DNA of 64,000 nt, from contig CACXXO010000007.1 in assembly GCA_902771735.1 (NCBI GenBank), positions 62,001-126,000 of the forward strand. Reading direction: 5' to 3'. How positions within the stretch are numbered: position 1 is the first letter of the stretch; every line of letters begins with the position of its first letter. Source of the stretch: an uncultured Bacteroidota bacterium (GTDB lineage Bacteria; Bacteroidota; Bacteroidia; Bacteroidales; P3). Below, one piece after another: positions 31,404-40,025 of this stretch. Under the pieces are notes generated by a model. The model saw only the letters and a program-made list of their open reading frames with translations, was not told where the DNA came from and searched no databases. The position numbers were made by a program, and so were the translations under genes.

Positions 31404-32501
31404 TTAGCGGCGAGAGTAGTGGCCGTAGCCGAGGGCGATGCCCAGGTCGAGGTAGATGGCGAATCCAGAGGGTTTTCCGATGATGCCGTTGAAGGTGGAG
31501 TGGTCGACGGTGAGTTTGACAAAGAAGTCGAAGTCGGAGCGTTCGACACCTCCGCTGACAGGGCTGAATACCATGGAGAGACGGTGCTGGAAGAGGAGTC
31601 CAGCGGAGAGGGTGCCGGCATGGACGGAGAAGGGGTCGTCCTCCTCGCTTTGGTCGATGACGTGGAGGCCGCCACCGACAAAGGGGGTGAGGGCCCATCG
31701 GTTGCGGTCGACGAGGCGGAAGCCGTAATGGAAGAGCAGGCGGAGGTCGGAGGCCGGCACATCGAGGTAGAAGTTGCCGTCGGGGGTAGCCACAGAGTCG
31801 CGCAACGGAGCGGAGCCGACGCCGAAGTCGAAGGCAAGCATCTGCCTGTTCCAAAGGAAGTTGAGCATGAAGTCGAAGTCGATGCCGTCGTGGAAACCGT
31901 CGGAGAGGGCGCCGCGGTAGTCGCGCATACCGAGACCGAAGCCCATCTCGAAGAGCCAGTCGTGACGGAGGGTGCCGCGGTGTTCGGCGGCAGGCATGGC
32001 GGCGAGAGCTGCTGTCACGGTGTCGTTCCAGCGGTTGACGACAGCAGTGTCGCGTCCGTAGTCGGAGACCGAGTCGAGGAGGAAGAGTTGCTGGTAGAGT
32101 GCCTGGCGTGCATCGTCGAGGAGGAAGTCGGGGTCGGCGGCGCCGAGGTCGAGGTCGTGCTGGAGGTGGCGGCGCATGAGTTCGACGAGGTTGAACTGCA
32201 CGTCGTGGTAGGCGAGTCGGCCGGGGTTGCAGCTACCCGGGAGCATCCACGAGCGGTAGGGGTGCATGGTGGCAGCTGTCTGGAACCCTGGGATGACGAT
32301 GGAGCCGACGGTGTCGTTGAGGCCTGTCATAGAGAGGGAGAAGCAGGCGAAACTGCCATCGGACGAGAGCGAGGGACGTCCGCGGAAGTGGTCGAAGGAG
32401 AGCGCCGAGGGGCTCCACGCCACCGAATCGTGGCGGACGCGCTGACCCGAGGCTCCGAGGCCCAAGAGGATTGCCATGAGGAAGAGGAGTGAGCGTTTCA
32501 T
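31404..32501 (-). CDS. Secreted or outer-membrane protein of unknown function
   Basis: The 365-residue protein starts MKRSLLFLMAILLGLGASGQ, a signal peptide. The C-terminal half has alternating hydrophobic strands (LLFHYGFRLVD, ALTPFVGGGLHVID, SAGLLFQHRLSMVF, GFAIYLDLGIALGYGHYS), suggesting an outer-membrane barrel. The start at 32501 overlaps the GT117 stop by 4 bp and replaces a much longer frame that overlaps the GT117 gene. It is the last gene of the arginase-like/lptE/GT117 operon. I recognise no family. Confidence 0.7.
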   Translation of the reverse strand: MKRSLLFLMAILLGLGASGQRVRHDSVAWSPSALSFDHFRGRPSLSSDGSFACFSLSMTGLNDTVGSIVIPGFQTAATMHPYRSWMLPGSCNPGRLAYHDVQFNLVELMRRHLQHDLDLGAADPDFLLDDARQALYQQLFLLDSVSDYGRDTAVVNRWNDTVTAALAAMPAAEHRGTLRHDWLFEMGFGLGMRDYRGALSDGFHDGIDFDFMLNFLWNRQMLAFDFGVGSAPLRDSVATPDGNFYLDVPASDLRLLFHYGFRLVDRNRWALTPFVGGGLHVIDQSEEDDPFSVHAGTLSAGLLFQHRLSMVFSPVSGGVERSDFDFFVKLTVDHSTFNGIIGKPSGFAIYLDLGIALGYGHYSRR

Positions 32502-34324
32502 AAGGATTGAGTATTGGATTGCCAGATGCGGAGGAACTGCTTGGAGACATTGGGGAGATATTCGTCTGGTGAGATGTGCCACCTGACGGAGTCGGCCACA
32601 TGGCGGCGCAGGGGCTCTCTGTCGTCGACGCCCTCGGAGGAGGGCAGGAGGCGCCAACAGAAGCCCTCGCAGCGGAACCGGCCGGGGTAGAGATTCTTGA
32701 GGCGGTCGTAGGCATACTGGGAGAAGTAGACCGGCCGACGGAAATTGTTGTCGTCCATAACCTGCATCACCTTGCTGAATCCCGAGACGTTGACATTGTA
32801 GATGTCCATATCGGGGCGTTGGTTTTCGGCAAATTTGAGGTACCAGAGCGGGAAGGTGTCGTTGTCGCCAAAGGTGAAGAGGATGGCTCCGTGGTCGCAA
32901 CTCTGGAGGTGGGCCATAGCGATATCGTGGACGGAGTGGCAGTTGTGTCGGTCATGGTCGGCCCAGTTGCCGACGGCCAAGAGGAAGGGGGCCAGCAGCG
33001 CAACAATGAAGCCTGCGATCTTCCAGCGTTCGATTATGGCGCTGGCGCCGAAGCCAATCCAGAGGGAGAAGGCGTAGAAGGAGAGGATATAGGCGTAGTC
33101 GCGTTCGCGGGGTTCGTAGCAGGGATGGTTGAGGTAGAGGTTGAGGATGACGCCGCCGAAGAGGAAGAGCATCAGCACGGCACGGAAGTCGCCCTTCTGA
33201 CGACGCCGGTGGCGACACAATCCCCAAAGGGCGAGCAGGAACGGCAGGATGAATATTGAGAATTGAAATTTTTTCGCTATACATGATTTCTTTTCAGGGT
33301 GCTCAAAGTCTTTTGAGGAAGGCAGGAAAGATGAGAATTCCTGCGGCTGTGGCTGATAGGCCAAGTTCTCGCGACCGATAAAGTTGTACATCAAGTAGCG
33401 GCAGTACATATAGCCGAACTGGTAGGAGAGCCAGTATTTGGTGTTACTCCATAGGGAACTGCCGTCGCCGCCCCAGTCGGCCCAATGGTCGGCGTCGCGC
33501 TCGCGCCACATGCGGGGATAGAAGGGTGCTTTTGCATACTGCTCGCGCGAGAAATACTTCTTGAAATCCTCACAGGAGGCGGGGTTACCTTCGTTGATGG
33601 GCGGGTTGGCGGCGGCACGGATAGGGATGACGGCATAGGGGGTGAGTCCCAGGAGGAAGAAAGGGATGGCAAGGAAGAAAGCCCTCAGGGGACTTATAGA
33701 TCCGGAGGCCCTTAGGTATCTTATGAAAATCCAAAGCAGGAAAGGAGCCACCAGAAGCGTCATGAGGTGGACGCAGACACCAAGTCCCAGGAGGAGGCCT
33801 ATGAGGAGGAGCAGGCGGTGGTTCCCGTTGCGTTCCCACAACAACATGAGCCACACGGAGAGGGAGCAGAAGAGCATGGCCATGCTGTAGACCTCGCTTT
33901 CGACGGCCGAGAACCAGGCGGTGTCGCAGAAGAGGTAGCACAGGGCACCCACCGCAGCGGCAAAATGAGAACTTCCTTGGGAAAATGAAAAATGGAGATT
34001 GCTTCGCTGCAGGAGCAACAAGATGGTCTTGTAGAGCAGCATGACAGTGAAGGAAGCGCAAAGCACGGAGAGGAAATTGCTCAAGGGAGCCACCCACAGG
34101 GGGTTGCCGAAGGAAAGGAGCATGAAGCAATGGGAGACAAGCTGATAGAACGGTGCTCCTGGGGGGTGACCCACCTGGAGGCCGTAGCCGGTGGCGATGA
34201 ACTCGCCGCAGTCCCACCAACTGACCGACCAGTCCATGGTTAAACCATAGACAACCAAGGCGCAGACAAAGACTGCCGCTGCCCCTTTGTTCTTACCAGT
34301 TGACAACAGCTTTGTTAAAGACAT
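32498..34324 (-). CDS. Protein O-mannosyltransferase-like glycosyltransferase (DUF2723, GT117)
   Basis: The 608-residue membrane protein has the DUF2723 signature VSWWDCGEFIATGYGLQVGHPPGAPFYQL (split as VSWWDCGEFIATGYGL and QVGHPPGAPFYQL, about 34-62) and many transmembrane helices. In Bacteroidetes such proteins are proposed to put glycans on exported proteins, using lipid-linked donors at the periplasmic side. Its length is short compared with the 1000-residue GT117 proteins. Two AT-rich tracts (about 33247-33290 and 33962-34005) encode KKFQFSIFIL and NLHFSFSQGSSHF and look like simple-sequence insertions. Its start overlaps the end of lptE by 32 bp. Confidence 0.83.
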   Translation of the reverse strand: MSLTKLLSTGKNKGAAAVFVCALVVYGLTMDWSVSWWDCGEFIATGYGLQVGHPPGAPFYQLVSHCFMLLSFGNPLWVAPLSNFLSVLCASFTVMLLYKTILLLLQRSNLHFSFSQGSSHFAAAVGALCYLFCDTAWFSAVESEVYSMAMLFCSLSVWLMLLWERNGNHRLLLLIGLLLGLGVCVHLMTLLVAPFLLWIFIRYLRASGSISPLRAFFLAIPFFLLGLTPYAVIPIRAAANPPINEGNPASCEDFKKYFSREQYAKAPFYPRMWRERDADHWADWGGDGSSLWSNTKYWLSYQFGYMYCRYLMYNFIGRENLAYQPQPQEFSSFLPSSKDFEHPEKKSCIAKKFQFSIFILPFLLALWGLCRHRRRQKGDFRAVLMLFLFGGVILNLYLNHPCYEPRERDYAYILSFYAFSLWIGFGASAIIERWKIAGFIVALLAPFLLAVGNWADHDRHNCHSVHDIAMAHLQSCDHGAILFTFGDNDTFPLWYLKFAENQRPDMDIYNVNVSGFSKVMQVMDDNNFRRPVYFSQYAYDRLKNLYPGRFRCEGFCWRLLPSSEGVDDREPLRRHVADSVRWHISPDEYLPNVSKQFLRIWQSNTQSL

Positions 34325-34799
34325 CCTCGCATAGTTCGGTAACGATTTCGCCCACCAAGGAGCTCTCGACGGAGGAGAAGTCGCGCGAAGCGGGATAGTC
34401 GCGGTAGCGTGAGAACTGTTGCTCGAAGTTGGCTTCCGGGTCGATGTTGTTGGTGAAGCGCACCTTGATGGTGACGGTGAGACGGTTCATGGAGACCTCG
34501 TCGTTGGAGGAGAGTGCAGCGGCGCGGGTGTCGTAGCCGGTAATCTCGCCCTCGACATGGAGGTCGCCGCCCTCGTTGCTCATCACGTCGAGGGGGGTCT
34601 GAGAGGAGAACATCTGCATCAGCTCGTCGGTGAGTTTCTGGCTGAGCTGAGGGTTGACTGTGGCGGCATAGTTGGGGAAGGTGGCCACAGAGATGGTTTT
34701 GGCTCCCGGCGGGATGGAGGCGCCCGTGAAGGAATAGCCTCCGGTGCACGCCGTCAGCATCCACAATGCCACCAGACTAATAATCGCGCGAGTCTTCAT
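34293..34799 (-). CDS. lptE: LPS assembly lipoprotein LptE
   Basis: The 168-residue lipoprotein (lipobox LTAC, Cys18) has GGYSFTGASIPPGAKTISVATFPN (split as GGYSFTGASIPPG and AKTISVATFPN), the typical start of Bacteroidetes LptE, and TVTIKVRFTNNIDPEANFEQ. LptE sits in the LptD barrel in the outer membrane and helps place lipopolysaccharide on the surface. The operon position next to a glycosyltransferase fits an envelope role. The start lies within the end of the small upstream gene. Confidence 0.85.
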   Translation of the reverse strand: MKTRAIISLVALWMLTACTGGYSFTGASIPPGAKTISVATFPNYAATVNPQLSQKLTDELMQMFSSQTPLDVMSNEGGDLHVEGEITGYDTRAAALSSNDEVSMNRLTVTIKVRFTNNIDPEANFEQQFSRYRDYPASRDFSSVESSLVGEIVTELCEDVFNKAVVNW

Positions 34800-34947
34800 C
34801 GATGCGTTGTTCGTCTTCGAGTTGCCACAGCAGGAAGCCCGTCTCCTGCTGGATATAGTTCAACACGGCAATCTTGGTCGTCAGGTCGGGGATAGCAGCC
34901 ACCTCGCTGACAAGTGCGTCAATTTTTTCTTTGAACTTCAGGTCCAT
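34777..34947 (-). CDS. Small 56-residue helical protein overlapping lptE
   Basis: The frame begins MDLKFKEKIDALVSEVAAIP, continues with LTTKIAVLNYIQQETGF and ends EDEQRIDEDSRDY. It sits 38 bp after the arginase-like gene and overlaps the lptE start by 23 bp, which is typical of translational coupling. Composition is normal for a soluble helical protein. I recognise no family, and it is short enough that chance cannot be ruled out. Confidence 0.5.
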   Translation of the reverse strand: MDLKFKEKIDALVSEVAAIPDLTTKIAVLNYIQQETGFLLWQLEDEQRIDEDSRDY

Positions 34948-34985
34948 AGTTTTTTTCGTTATATCGTTATAACGTGATTACGTTA

Positions 34986-36164
34986 TTATCCGTTGATTCT
35001 ATTATAATAGTGCCACCAGAGCTCCGGGATTTCGTTGTCCATGGCGCGCTGATAGTCGGCATAGCTGCAGGGAATGAGCGTATGGCGCTGGTAGCGTTCG
35101 CGACGTTCGGAGTCGTTGCAGGGGACTTCCATCCACCAACGGTCGCTCTTGAGGCTCTTGTAGAAGACGATATCGAGTCCGTGCTCGCGCATTTCCACGG
35201 TGAAGCGCTTGTAAGACTGCTTGTCGCGGTGAGGGAAGTCGTTCTGGCGGTAGTAGAAGCCCTCGATGAAGTGCCAGACGGCATGTGCCAGCATGTGGGC
35301 TGTCTGTCCGTCGCGGTCGCGCGAAGGGTTCATCTCAAAGATACCGAACGTGGAGGTTTTGTCGCTCATGCCTGCGAAACGTGCCAGTTGGCACACCTGT
35401 TCGCCATAGAAACCATGGGGCGAGGGGTTGGCATTGGCAGGGGCGTCGCTTTGACGGACGGCGCTGATATCGACAGCCACCACATCGCTATAGCGTATCA
35501 GCGGTTCGGCGCCCACCATTGACTGCTGCACTTCGCCCAGACGTTTGGTGCTGAATTTCAGCTCGTCCATAAGTTCAATCATCTCATGTCCAACGAAATA
35601 GGTTTGGTAGCCCACATTGACATAGTCGAAGAGGTAGTTGGGTTGTTGGAGGATGATGTGCTGCAGATAGTTGGACGAGTTGACCTCGTCGCCTCCTTCG
35701 AGATTGAAACGCGAGTCGACAGAGCAGATGTTGATGACGCGTCCGAGGACCTCATAGGCCTTGTAGATGGGGAAGACGAGGTCGTCGCTGCCACCGAGGA
35801 TGATGACGGTGGTGCCGTTTTCTATCAGCTGGTGCAAAGCCTCGATGAGGGCAAAATAAGTGTCGCGCTTCTCGGCGCCCGGGGCGATGTTGCCCAGGTC
35901 GACGATGCTGGTATCGGCATGGGGGGTAGCCAGGCGGTAGAGGCGGTGCCGTATCAGGTCGGGTGCGGCGGCACAGCCAGGGTTGTCGACCGAGCCGCGG
36001 TCTTCCTTCACCCCCAAGAGTGCCAGGCGTGCCTCCTTCCAGTCGGGGAAGTTGCCGGGAGTGTCATATGTGGCGATATTGTCACCCAGCATGGGGTGGA
36101 ACTCGCGGCTGGCAAAGTCCACGATGGTAGTGTCTACAGGTTCAAAATAAGTGCTCAGCTCCAT
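34986..36164 (-). CDS. Arginase/formimidoylglutamase-like protein with altered metal site
   Basis: The 392-residue protein has the ureohydrolase fold pattern: TVIILGGSDDLVFPIY (about 117-132; arginases have GGDHS), INICSVDSRFNLE (arginases DAHxD) and VVAVDISAVRQSDAPANANPSPHG (split as VVAVDISAVRQSDA and PANANPSPHG; arginases SxDxDxxDP). Several manganese ligands are therefore replaced. Bacteroidetes carry a family with GGSQD-type motifs annotated as arginase; this protein fits it. Whether it hydrolyses any guanidino compound is doubtful. It heads the operon that continues with the small protein, lptE and GT117. Confidence 0.75.
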   Translation of the reverse strand: MELSTYFEPVDTTIVDFASREFHPMLGDNIATYDTPGNFPDWKEARLALLGVKEDRGSVDNPGCAAAPDLIRHRLYRLATPHADTSIVDLGNIAPGAEKRDTYFALIEALHQLIENGTTVIILGGSDDLVFPIYKAYEVLGRVINICSVDSRFNLEGGDEVNSSNYLQHIILQQPNYLFDYVNVGYQTYFVGHEMIELMDELKFSTKRLGEVQQSMVGAEPLIRYSDVVAVDISAVRQSDAPANANPSPHGFYGEQVCQLARFAGMSDKTSTFGIFEMNPSRDRDGQTAHMLAHAVWHFIEGFYYRQNDFPHRDKQSYKRFTVEMREHGLDIVFYKSLKSDRWWMEVPCNDSERRERYQRHTLIPCSYADYQRAMDNEIPELWWHYYNRING

Positions 36165-36273
36165 GTTCTTTCATTAAACTTTACCTACCTATAACGACAC
36201 ATCTCTTCTTTTATTGTGTCGACGACCACCGTCGCCGAAAAATCTTTTTTCCCACCATGTCAAAAATATTTTG

Positions 36274-36281
36274 TACTTTTG
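36274..36281 (+). promoter_or_regulatory. -7 box for the C69 dipeptidase gene
   Basis: TACTTTTG matches TAnnTTTG 37 bp before the ATG at 36318 and lies inside a longer apparent frame, which shows that the true start is at 36318. A -33 TTTG is not clear. Confidence 0.7.
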
Positions 36282-36317
36282 CACTTTGAAAAAACAACGA
36301 ATAAAATAATAACACTT

Positions 36318-38075
36318 ATGAGAATCAACCGCATTTTAGCAGCAGTCTTCCTCGGAGCAGCCCTGCTCGTCGGCAGCGAGTCCGAGGCCTGCACCAATTT
36401 CCTCTTCACCAAAGGTGCCACCAAGGACGGCAGCACCATGATTACCTATGCCGCCGACAGTCACACCCTCTACGGCGAGCTCTACTATCGCCGTGCCGCC
36501 GACTATCCTGCAGGCACTCTCTTCCAGGTCATTGACTGGGACAGCGGCATGCCCCTCATCAAGATTCCCCAAGTGGGCCACACCTACAGCGTCGTGGGCA
36601 ACATGAACGAGCACCAGCTGGCCATCGGCGAGACCACCTATGGTGGCCGTGAGGAGCTGGCCAACGAGATTGAGGGCGGCATTGACTACGGCTCTCTCAT
36701 CTACCTCACCCTCCAGCGCGCCAAGAACGCCCGCGAGGCCATTGCCGTCCTCGCCGGTTTCCTGAAGGACTACCCCTACCACAGCGAGGGTGAAAGTTTC
36801 TCCATCTGCGACCCCAACGAGGTGTGGATTTTCGAACTCATCGGCAAACGCCCCGCTCCCGTCAAGGGCGACCTCGCCAAGAAACTGAAATATAAATACA
36901 CCGACGGTGCCGTGTGGGTGGCCCGCCGCATTCCCGACGGCTACGTGTGCGGACACGCCAACCAGGCGCGCATCACACAGTTCCCCCTCGAGGGCAAGTT
37001 CAAAAAAGCCAAAGGCAAAGGCCTCCACAAGGCCATCTCGAGCCTCCATATGGACTACGTCTATGAACCCGAGGTGGAATGCGTCTACAGTGCCGACGTC
37101 ATCACCTTCGCCCGTGCCTGCGGCTGGTTCGACGGCAAGGACGAGGACTTCTCTTTCTGCGACACCTACGCTCCGTTGACCTTCAGCGGCCTCCGCGGCT
37201 GCGATGCCCGTGTCTACGCCATGTTCAACCGTGTGGCCTCGGGGATGCATAAATATGAACAATACGCTATGGGTGATGCCAAAGCCGAGCGCATGCCCCT
37301 CTGGGTCAAACCCGACCACAAAGTCGACGTCCTCGAGGTGATGAACCTCATGCGCGACCACTACGAGGGCACCTCCATGGACATGACCAAGGACCTCGGT
37401 GCCGGTCCCTTCCACTGCCCTTACCGCTGGCGTCCCATGGGTTTTGAGGTCAACGGCAAGAAGTATGTCCACGAGCGCGCCACCTCCACCCAGCAGACCG
37501 GCTTCTCCTTTGTGGCACAGTGCCGCAGCTGGCTACCCTCCAAGGTTGGCGGCATCATCTGGTTCGGCGTCGACGACACCTACTCCACCGTCTACTGCCC
37601 CATGTACTGCGGCATCACCGACATCCCCCTCTGCTTCCGTCAGGGCAACGGCGACATGCTCACCTACAGCGAGACGGCAGCATTCTGGCTCTTCAACCGC
37701 GTCACCAACTTCGTCTACAGCCGCTACAGCGACATGATTGTCGACCTCCAGAAAGTCCAGAAGAAACTTGAAACCACCTATGTCTCCGATGTCCAGAAAT
37801 TCGACAGCCGCATCAAGGACCTCGAGGGTGACGCCCTCACCCACCAACTCAACGACTTCTGCTCGCGTCAGGCCAACAAAATGATGATGGAGTGGAACAA
37901 CCTCGACCGCTACCTCCTCGTCAAATATATCGACGGCAACATCAAGAAGGAGAAAGACGGCAAGTTTGAGCGCACCGCCTCCGGCATGGCCGTCTTCCCT
38001 GCCCAACCCGCCTACACCCCCGAGTGGTATCGCATGATTGTCAACGACCACGGCGATGTCATCCGTGAAAAATAA
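36318..38075 (+). CDS. C69 family dipeptidase
   Basis: The 585-residue protein starts with a signal peptide ending EA, followed at once by Cys25 in ACTNFLFTKGATKDGSTM. In C69 peptidases this cysteine becomes the N-terminal nucleophile after processing. VVGNMNEHQLAIGETTYGGR (about 96-115) and RAKNAREAIAVL agree with the family. It should cleave dipeptides in the periplasm. Seen are a promoter upstream and a terminator downstream, so it is a single-gene unit. C69 enzymes are common in gut Bacteroidales. Confidence 0.93.
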   Translation: MRINRILAAVFLGAALLVGSESEACTNFLFTKGATKDGSTMITYAADSHTLYGELYYRRAADYPAGTLFQVIDWDSGMPLIKIPQVGHTYSVVGNMNEHQLAIGETTYGGREELANEIEGGIDYGSLIYLTLQRAKNAREAIAVLAGFLKDYPYHSEGESFSICDPNEVWIFELIGKRPAPVKGDLAKKLKYKYTDGAVWVARRIPDGYVCGHANQARITQFPLEGKFKKAKGKGLHKAISSLHMDYVYEPEVECVYSADVITFARACGWFDGKDEDFSFCDTYAPLTFSGLRGCDARVYAMFNRVASGMHKYEQYAMGDAKAERMPLWVKPDHKVDVLEVMNLMRDHYEGTSMDMTKDLGAGPFHCPYRWRPMGFEVNGKKYVHERATSTQQTGFSFVAQCRSWLPSKVGGIIWFGVDDTYSTVYCPMYCGITDIPLCFRQGNGDMLTYSETAAFWLFNRVTNFVYSRYSDMIVDLQKVQKKLETTYVSDVQKFDSRIKDLEGDALTHQLNDFCSRQANKMMMEWNNLDRYLLVKYIDGNIKKEKDGKFERTASGMAVFPAQPAYTPEWYRMIVNDHGDVIREK

Positions 38076-38103
38076 CACCCTTAAACGCTGAAGGCGACTT
38101 TCT

Positions 38104-38141
38104 ATAGCCGTGGGCTTCCGCTCACGGCTATTGTTTTTTTT
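38104..38141 (+). terminator. Terminator after the C69 dipeptidase gene
   Basis: ATAGCCGTG (38104-38112) pairs perfectly with CACGGCTAT (38123-38131), followed by a run of eight T residues. Confidence 0.87.
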
Positions 38142-38194
38142 CATAAAAATAGTTAAAATCACACCCCTCCTGTAGAGATTTGGCAAAAAGTCTG

Positions 38195-38210
38195 TTATAT
38201 ATGTATGTAG
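38195..38210 (+). promoter_or_regulatory. Candidate autoregulatory promoter motif, sigma cassette 1
   Basis: TTATATATGTATGTAG lies 16 bp before the first sigma gene and resembles TTATATATATGTAG (59986-59999) found 10 bp before the paralogous second sigma gene. Shared motifs before paralogous sigma genes suggest autoregulation, but AT-richness alone could give partial matches. Confidence 0.35.
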
Positions 38211-38225
38211 GCAGACACAAAAAAC

Positions 38226-38720
38226 ATGGCAACCGAAACTAACCGATACTCCGACTTCGACCGTCTGATGCAACGCCACAAAGCGCTCATCCGTCGCCTC
38301 TGCTGGTGGCAGGCTTCGGGCCACCGCGAAGACTGTGAAGACCTCATGCAGGACTGCCTCGCCGCCCTCTGGCACTACCGCCACACCCTGCGCCCCGATG
38401 CCAACGAACGGCAGGAGCGCCTATGGGTCAAGTACCACTGCCGCAGCGTTTTCTCACATCTCAACGCACGACACTCCATCGACACCACCTCCCTCGACGA
38501 AGCCCGCACCATTGCCGAAGAGACCGTCGACAACCGGGCCCTGATAAACTCCCTGGCCACCACCCTCACCGAATACGAACACCGCGTGCTCGACCTCATC
38601 CTGGACGGCTACACAACAGCCGAAATTGCCGCCACCATGGGCATAAAGGCGGCCTCCATCAGCCAGACACGCTACCGCATAATAGAAAAAATGAAAAACC
38701 AAACAACCTCCGAGTCATGA
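38226..38720 (+). CDS. Sigma-70 family (ECF-like) RNA polymerase sigma factor, cassette 1
   Basis: The 164-residue protein has a region 2-like segment (FDRLMQRHKALIRRLCWW, then CEDLMQDCLAALWHY, about 10-50) and a region 4 helix-turn-helix (LTEYEHRVLDLILDGYTTAE and IAATMGIKAASISQTRYRI, about 115-155). It should direct RNA polymerase to a small regulon. It is clearly paralogous to the sigma gene at 60010, and both are followed by the same two kinds of gene with 4-bp overlaps. Such a set suggests sigma/anti-sigma control by an envelope signal. Confidence 0.87.
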   Translation: MATETNRYSDFDRLMQRHKALIRRLCWWQASGHREDCEDLMQDCLAALWHYRHTLRPDANERQERLWVKYHCRSVFSHLNARHSIDTTSLDEARTIAEETVDNRALINSLATTLTEYEHRVLDLILDGYTTAEIAATMGIKAASISQTRYRIIEKMKNQTTSES

Positions 38721-39004
38721 ACGAACAACAGCTTGAGCAGCTCCTCCGCGACGAAACCCGCCGCCGCCATATCGACGACGTCGAGCACCTCCATTCCCTT
38801 GGCGCCGACCTGACAGCCGACCTGCAGCCCTGGGCCTTGCGCCGTCAGATTGCCGGCACCCTCCTCTCCGTCGCCTTGCTGATAGCCGTCCCCATGATCT
38901 ACAGTGCCCTCCTCCCCCATTCCGGCACCGACAGCATGGTGGCCTGCAACCTCGACGGCCAGGAGGAAGCCGTCATTCAATGTGCCAACAAACTCTTAAC
39001 CTGA
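38717..39004 (+). CDS. Small single-pass membrane protein, probable anti-sigma partner
   Basis: The 95-residue protein has an acidic/basic cytoplasmic-type N-terminus, one transmembrane helix (IAGTLLSVALLIAVPMIYSA, about 45-64) and a short tail. It overlaps the sigma gene by ATGA, and its counterpart at 60504 has the same size and layout with a W-x-x-R-R motif before the helix. The context suggests an anti-sigma factor, but there is no zinc-finger or FecR motif. Confidence 0.7.
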   Translation: MNEQQLEQLLRDETRRRHIDDVEHLHSLGADLTADLQPWALRRQIAGTLLSVALLIAVPMIYSALLPHSGTDSMVACNLDGQEEAVIQCANKLLT

Positions 39005-39014
39005 TACCTGCATT

Positions 39015-39467
39015 ATGAAACGACTATGGACAATCACCGCCGCCCTGCTGCTACTGGCGCTCGCAGGCATCACCGTCTGGCATTTCTGGCCGGCGGGCGA
39101 GCCCGACGTCAGCAACCTCTACCGGCAGTATAAGCATCAAAGCGGTGTCCGCGTGGGCTTCATCGACAACTTCGCCTTTGGCGACAGCGTCAGCGTCGAG
39201 GTGGTCACCATCGAGGCGCTCGACTCCGCCGGTTGGCAATGGATGGAGCAGGAATTTGCCTTCCCGCCACTCGATGAACATCGCCAACAGCTTCTCTCCC
39301 AAGGCGAAGACGTGATGCAAAGCTGGCTCCTGCCGGCCGACACCACCGGCCACACCTTCCTCTTCCTCTCGCGCCGGGAGAAAGCACTCTGCATCGTCAC
39401 CACCGAGGACGACAGGCAGACCCAAACCGTATTCTTGTACCACCTCGAAAAACTCAAAAACCAATGA
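39015..39467 (+). CDS. DUF4252-like membrane-anchored protein, cassette 1
   Basis: The 150-residue protein has an N-terminal hydrophobic anchor (about 5-24) and a soluble domain with PDVSNLYRQYKHQSGVRVGF (about 30-49). The same domain occurs in the third gene of the second cassette (VEVSDLYRTYADMPGIDATF). The pattern resembles DUF4252 proteins, which accompany ECF sigma genes in some Bacteroidales; membership is not certain. It is the third gene of the cassette and its stop overlaps the next start. Confidence 0.62.
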   Translation: MKRLWTITAALLLLALAGITVWHFWPAGEPDVSNLYRQYKHQSGVRVGFIDNFAFGDSVSVEVVTIEALDSAGWQWMEQEFAFPPLDEHRQQLLSQGEDVMQSWLLPADTTGHTFLFLSRREKALCIVTTEDDRQTQTVFLYHLEKLKNQ

Positions 39468-40003
39468 AACGCAAATCGTTATATTTCCTTGCAGCTCTCA
39501 TCGCAGGACTCCTCGCGACCTCCTGCAACTCCTATAGCTATGTCGACCGAGCACGTCCCATGAGTCCACAGAAAGAGAACCCAAAGCACTATCCCGTCCT
39601 TTCGACCGACACGGTGAAGAACCGTCACGCCGATCCCACCATCCAACCGCCCGGAACCAACTCCGGCGATAATCCCACCTCTTTTGGGGCCGTCTTCGCC
39701 TCGGGTGCCGTGAACTACATTGTCGACGACCAAGCCTACATCGGTGAAGTGCGCACCGAAGAAGACCTCACCTCGCTCTACTTCAAGCTATTGGACTATG
39801 CCAAACTGGGTCACAGCATCTGCATCGCAGCGCCCAACAGGAGCTGTCTCGATGCCAAAGGCGAAAGCATCAAATTCTCCTCCACCAGCGAGCGCGAAGT
39901 GGCTGAATGGGCCACCAAGATGATCAAAAACGGATTCTCCGTCACCATTGACTATAACAAGTCGACCCACACCTACCACTGCACCGCCTTCAAACCGAAA
40001 TAA
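39464..40003 (+). CDS. Lipoprotein of unknown function
   Basis: The 179-residue protein has a lipoprotein signal (LLATSC, Cys21) and a C-terminal domain (about 85-179) with GEVRTEEDLTSLYFKLLDYA and TKMIKNGFSVTIDYNKSTHT. It overlaps the DUF4252-like gene by 4 bp and belongs to the same transcript. It may be the output of the sigma cassette or part of the sensing machinery. No family is recognised. Confidence 0.7.
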   Translation: MKRKSLYFLAALIAGLLATSCNSYSYVDRARPMSPQKENPKHYPVLSTDTVKNRHADPTIQPPGTNSGDNPTSFGAVFASGAVNYIVDDQAYIGEVRTEEDLTSLYFKLLDYAKLGHSICIAAPNRSCLDAKGESIKFSSTSEREVAEWATKMIKNGFSVTIDYNKSTHTYHCTAFKPK

Positions 40004-40025
40004 AAGCAACCACCCTACCCCCCCC

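Noticed and set aside
32502-32900. N-terminal extension of the secreted protein downstream of GT117
   Set aside because: It overlaps the GT117 coding region in another frame and would hide the signal peptide at MKRSLLFL.
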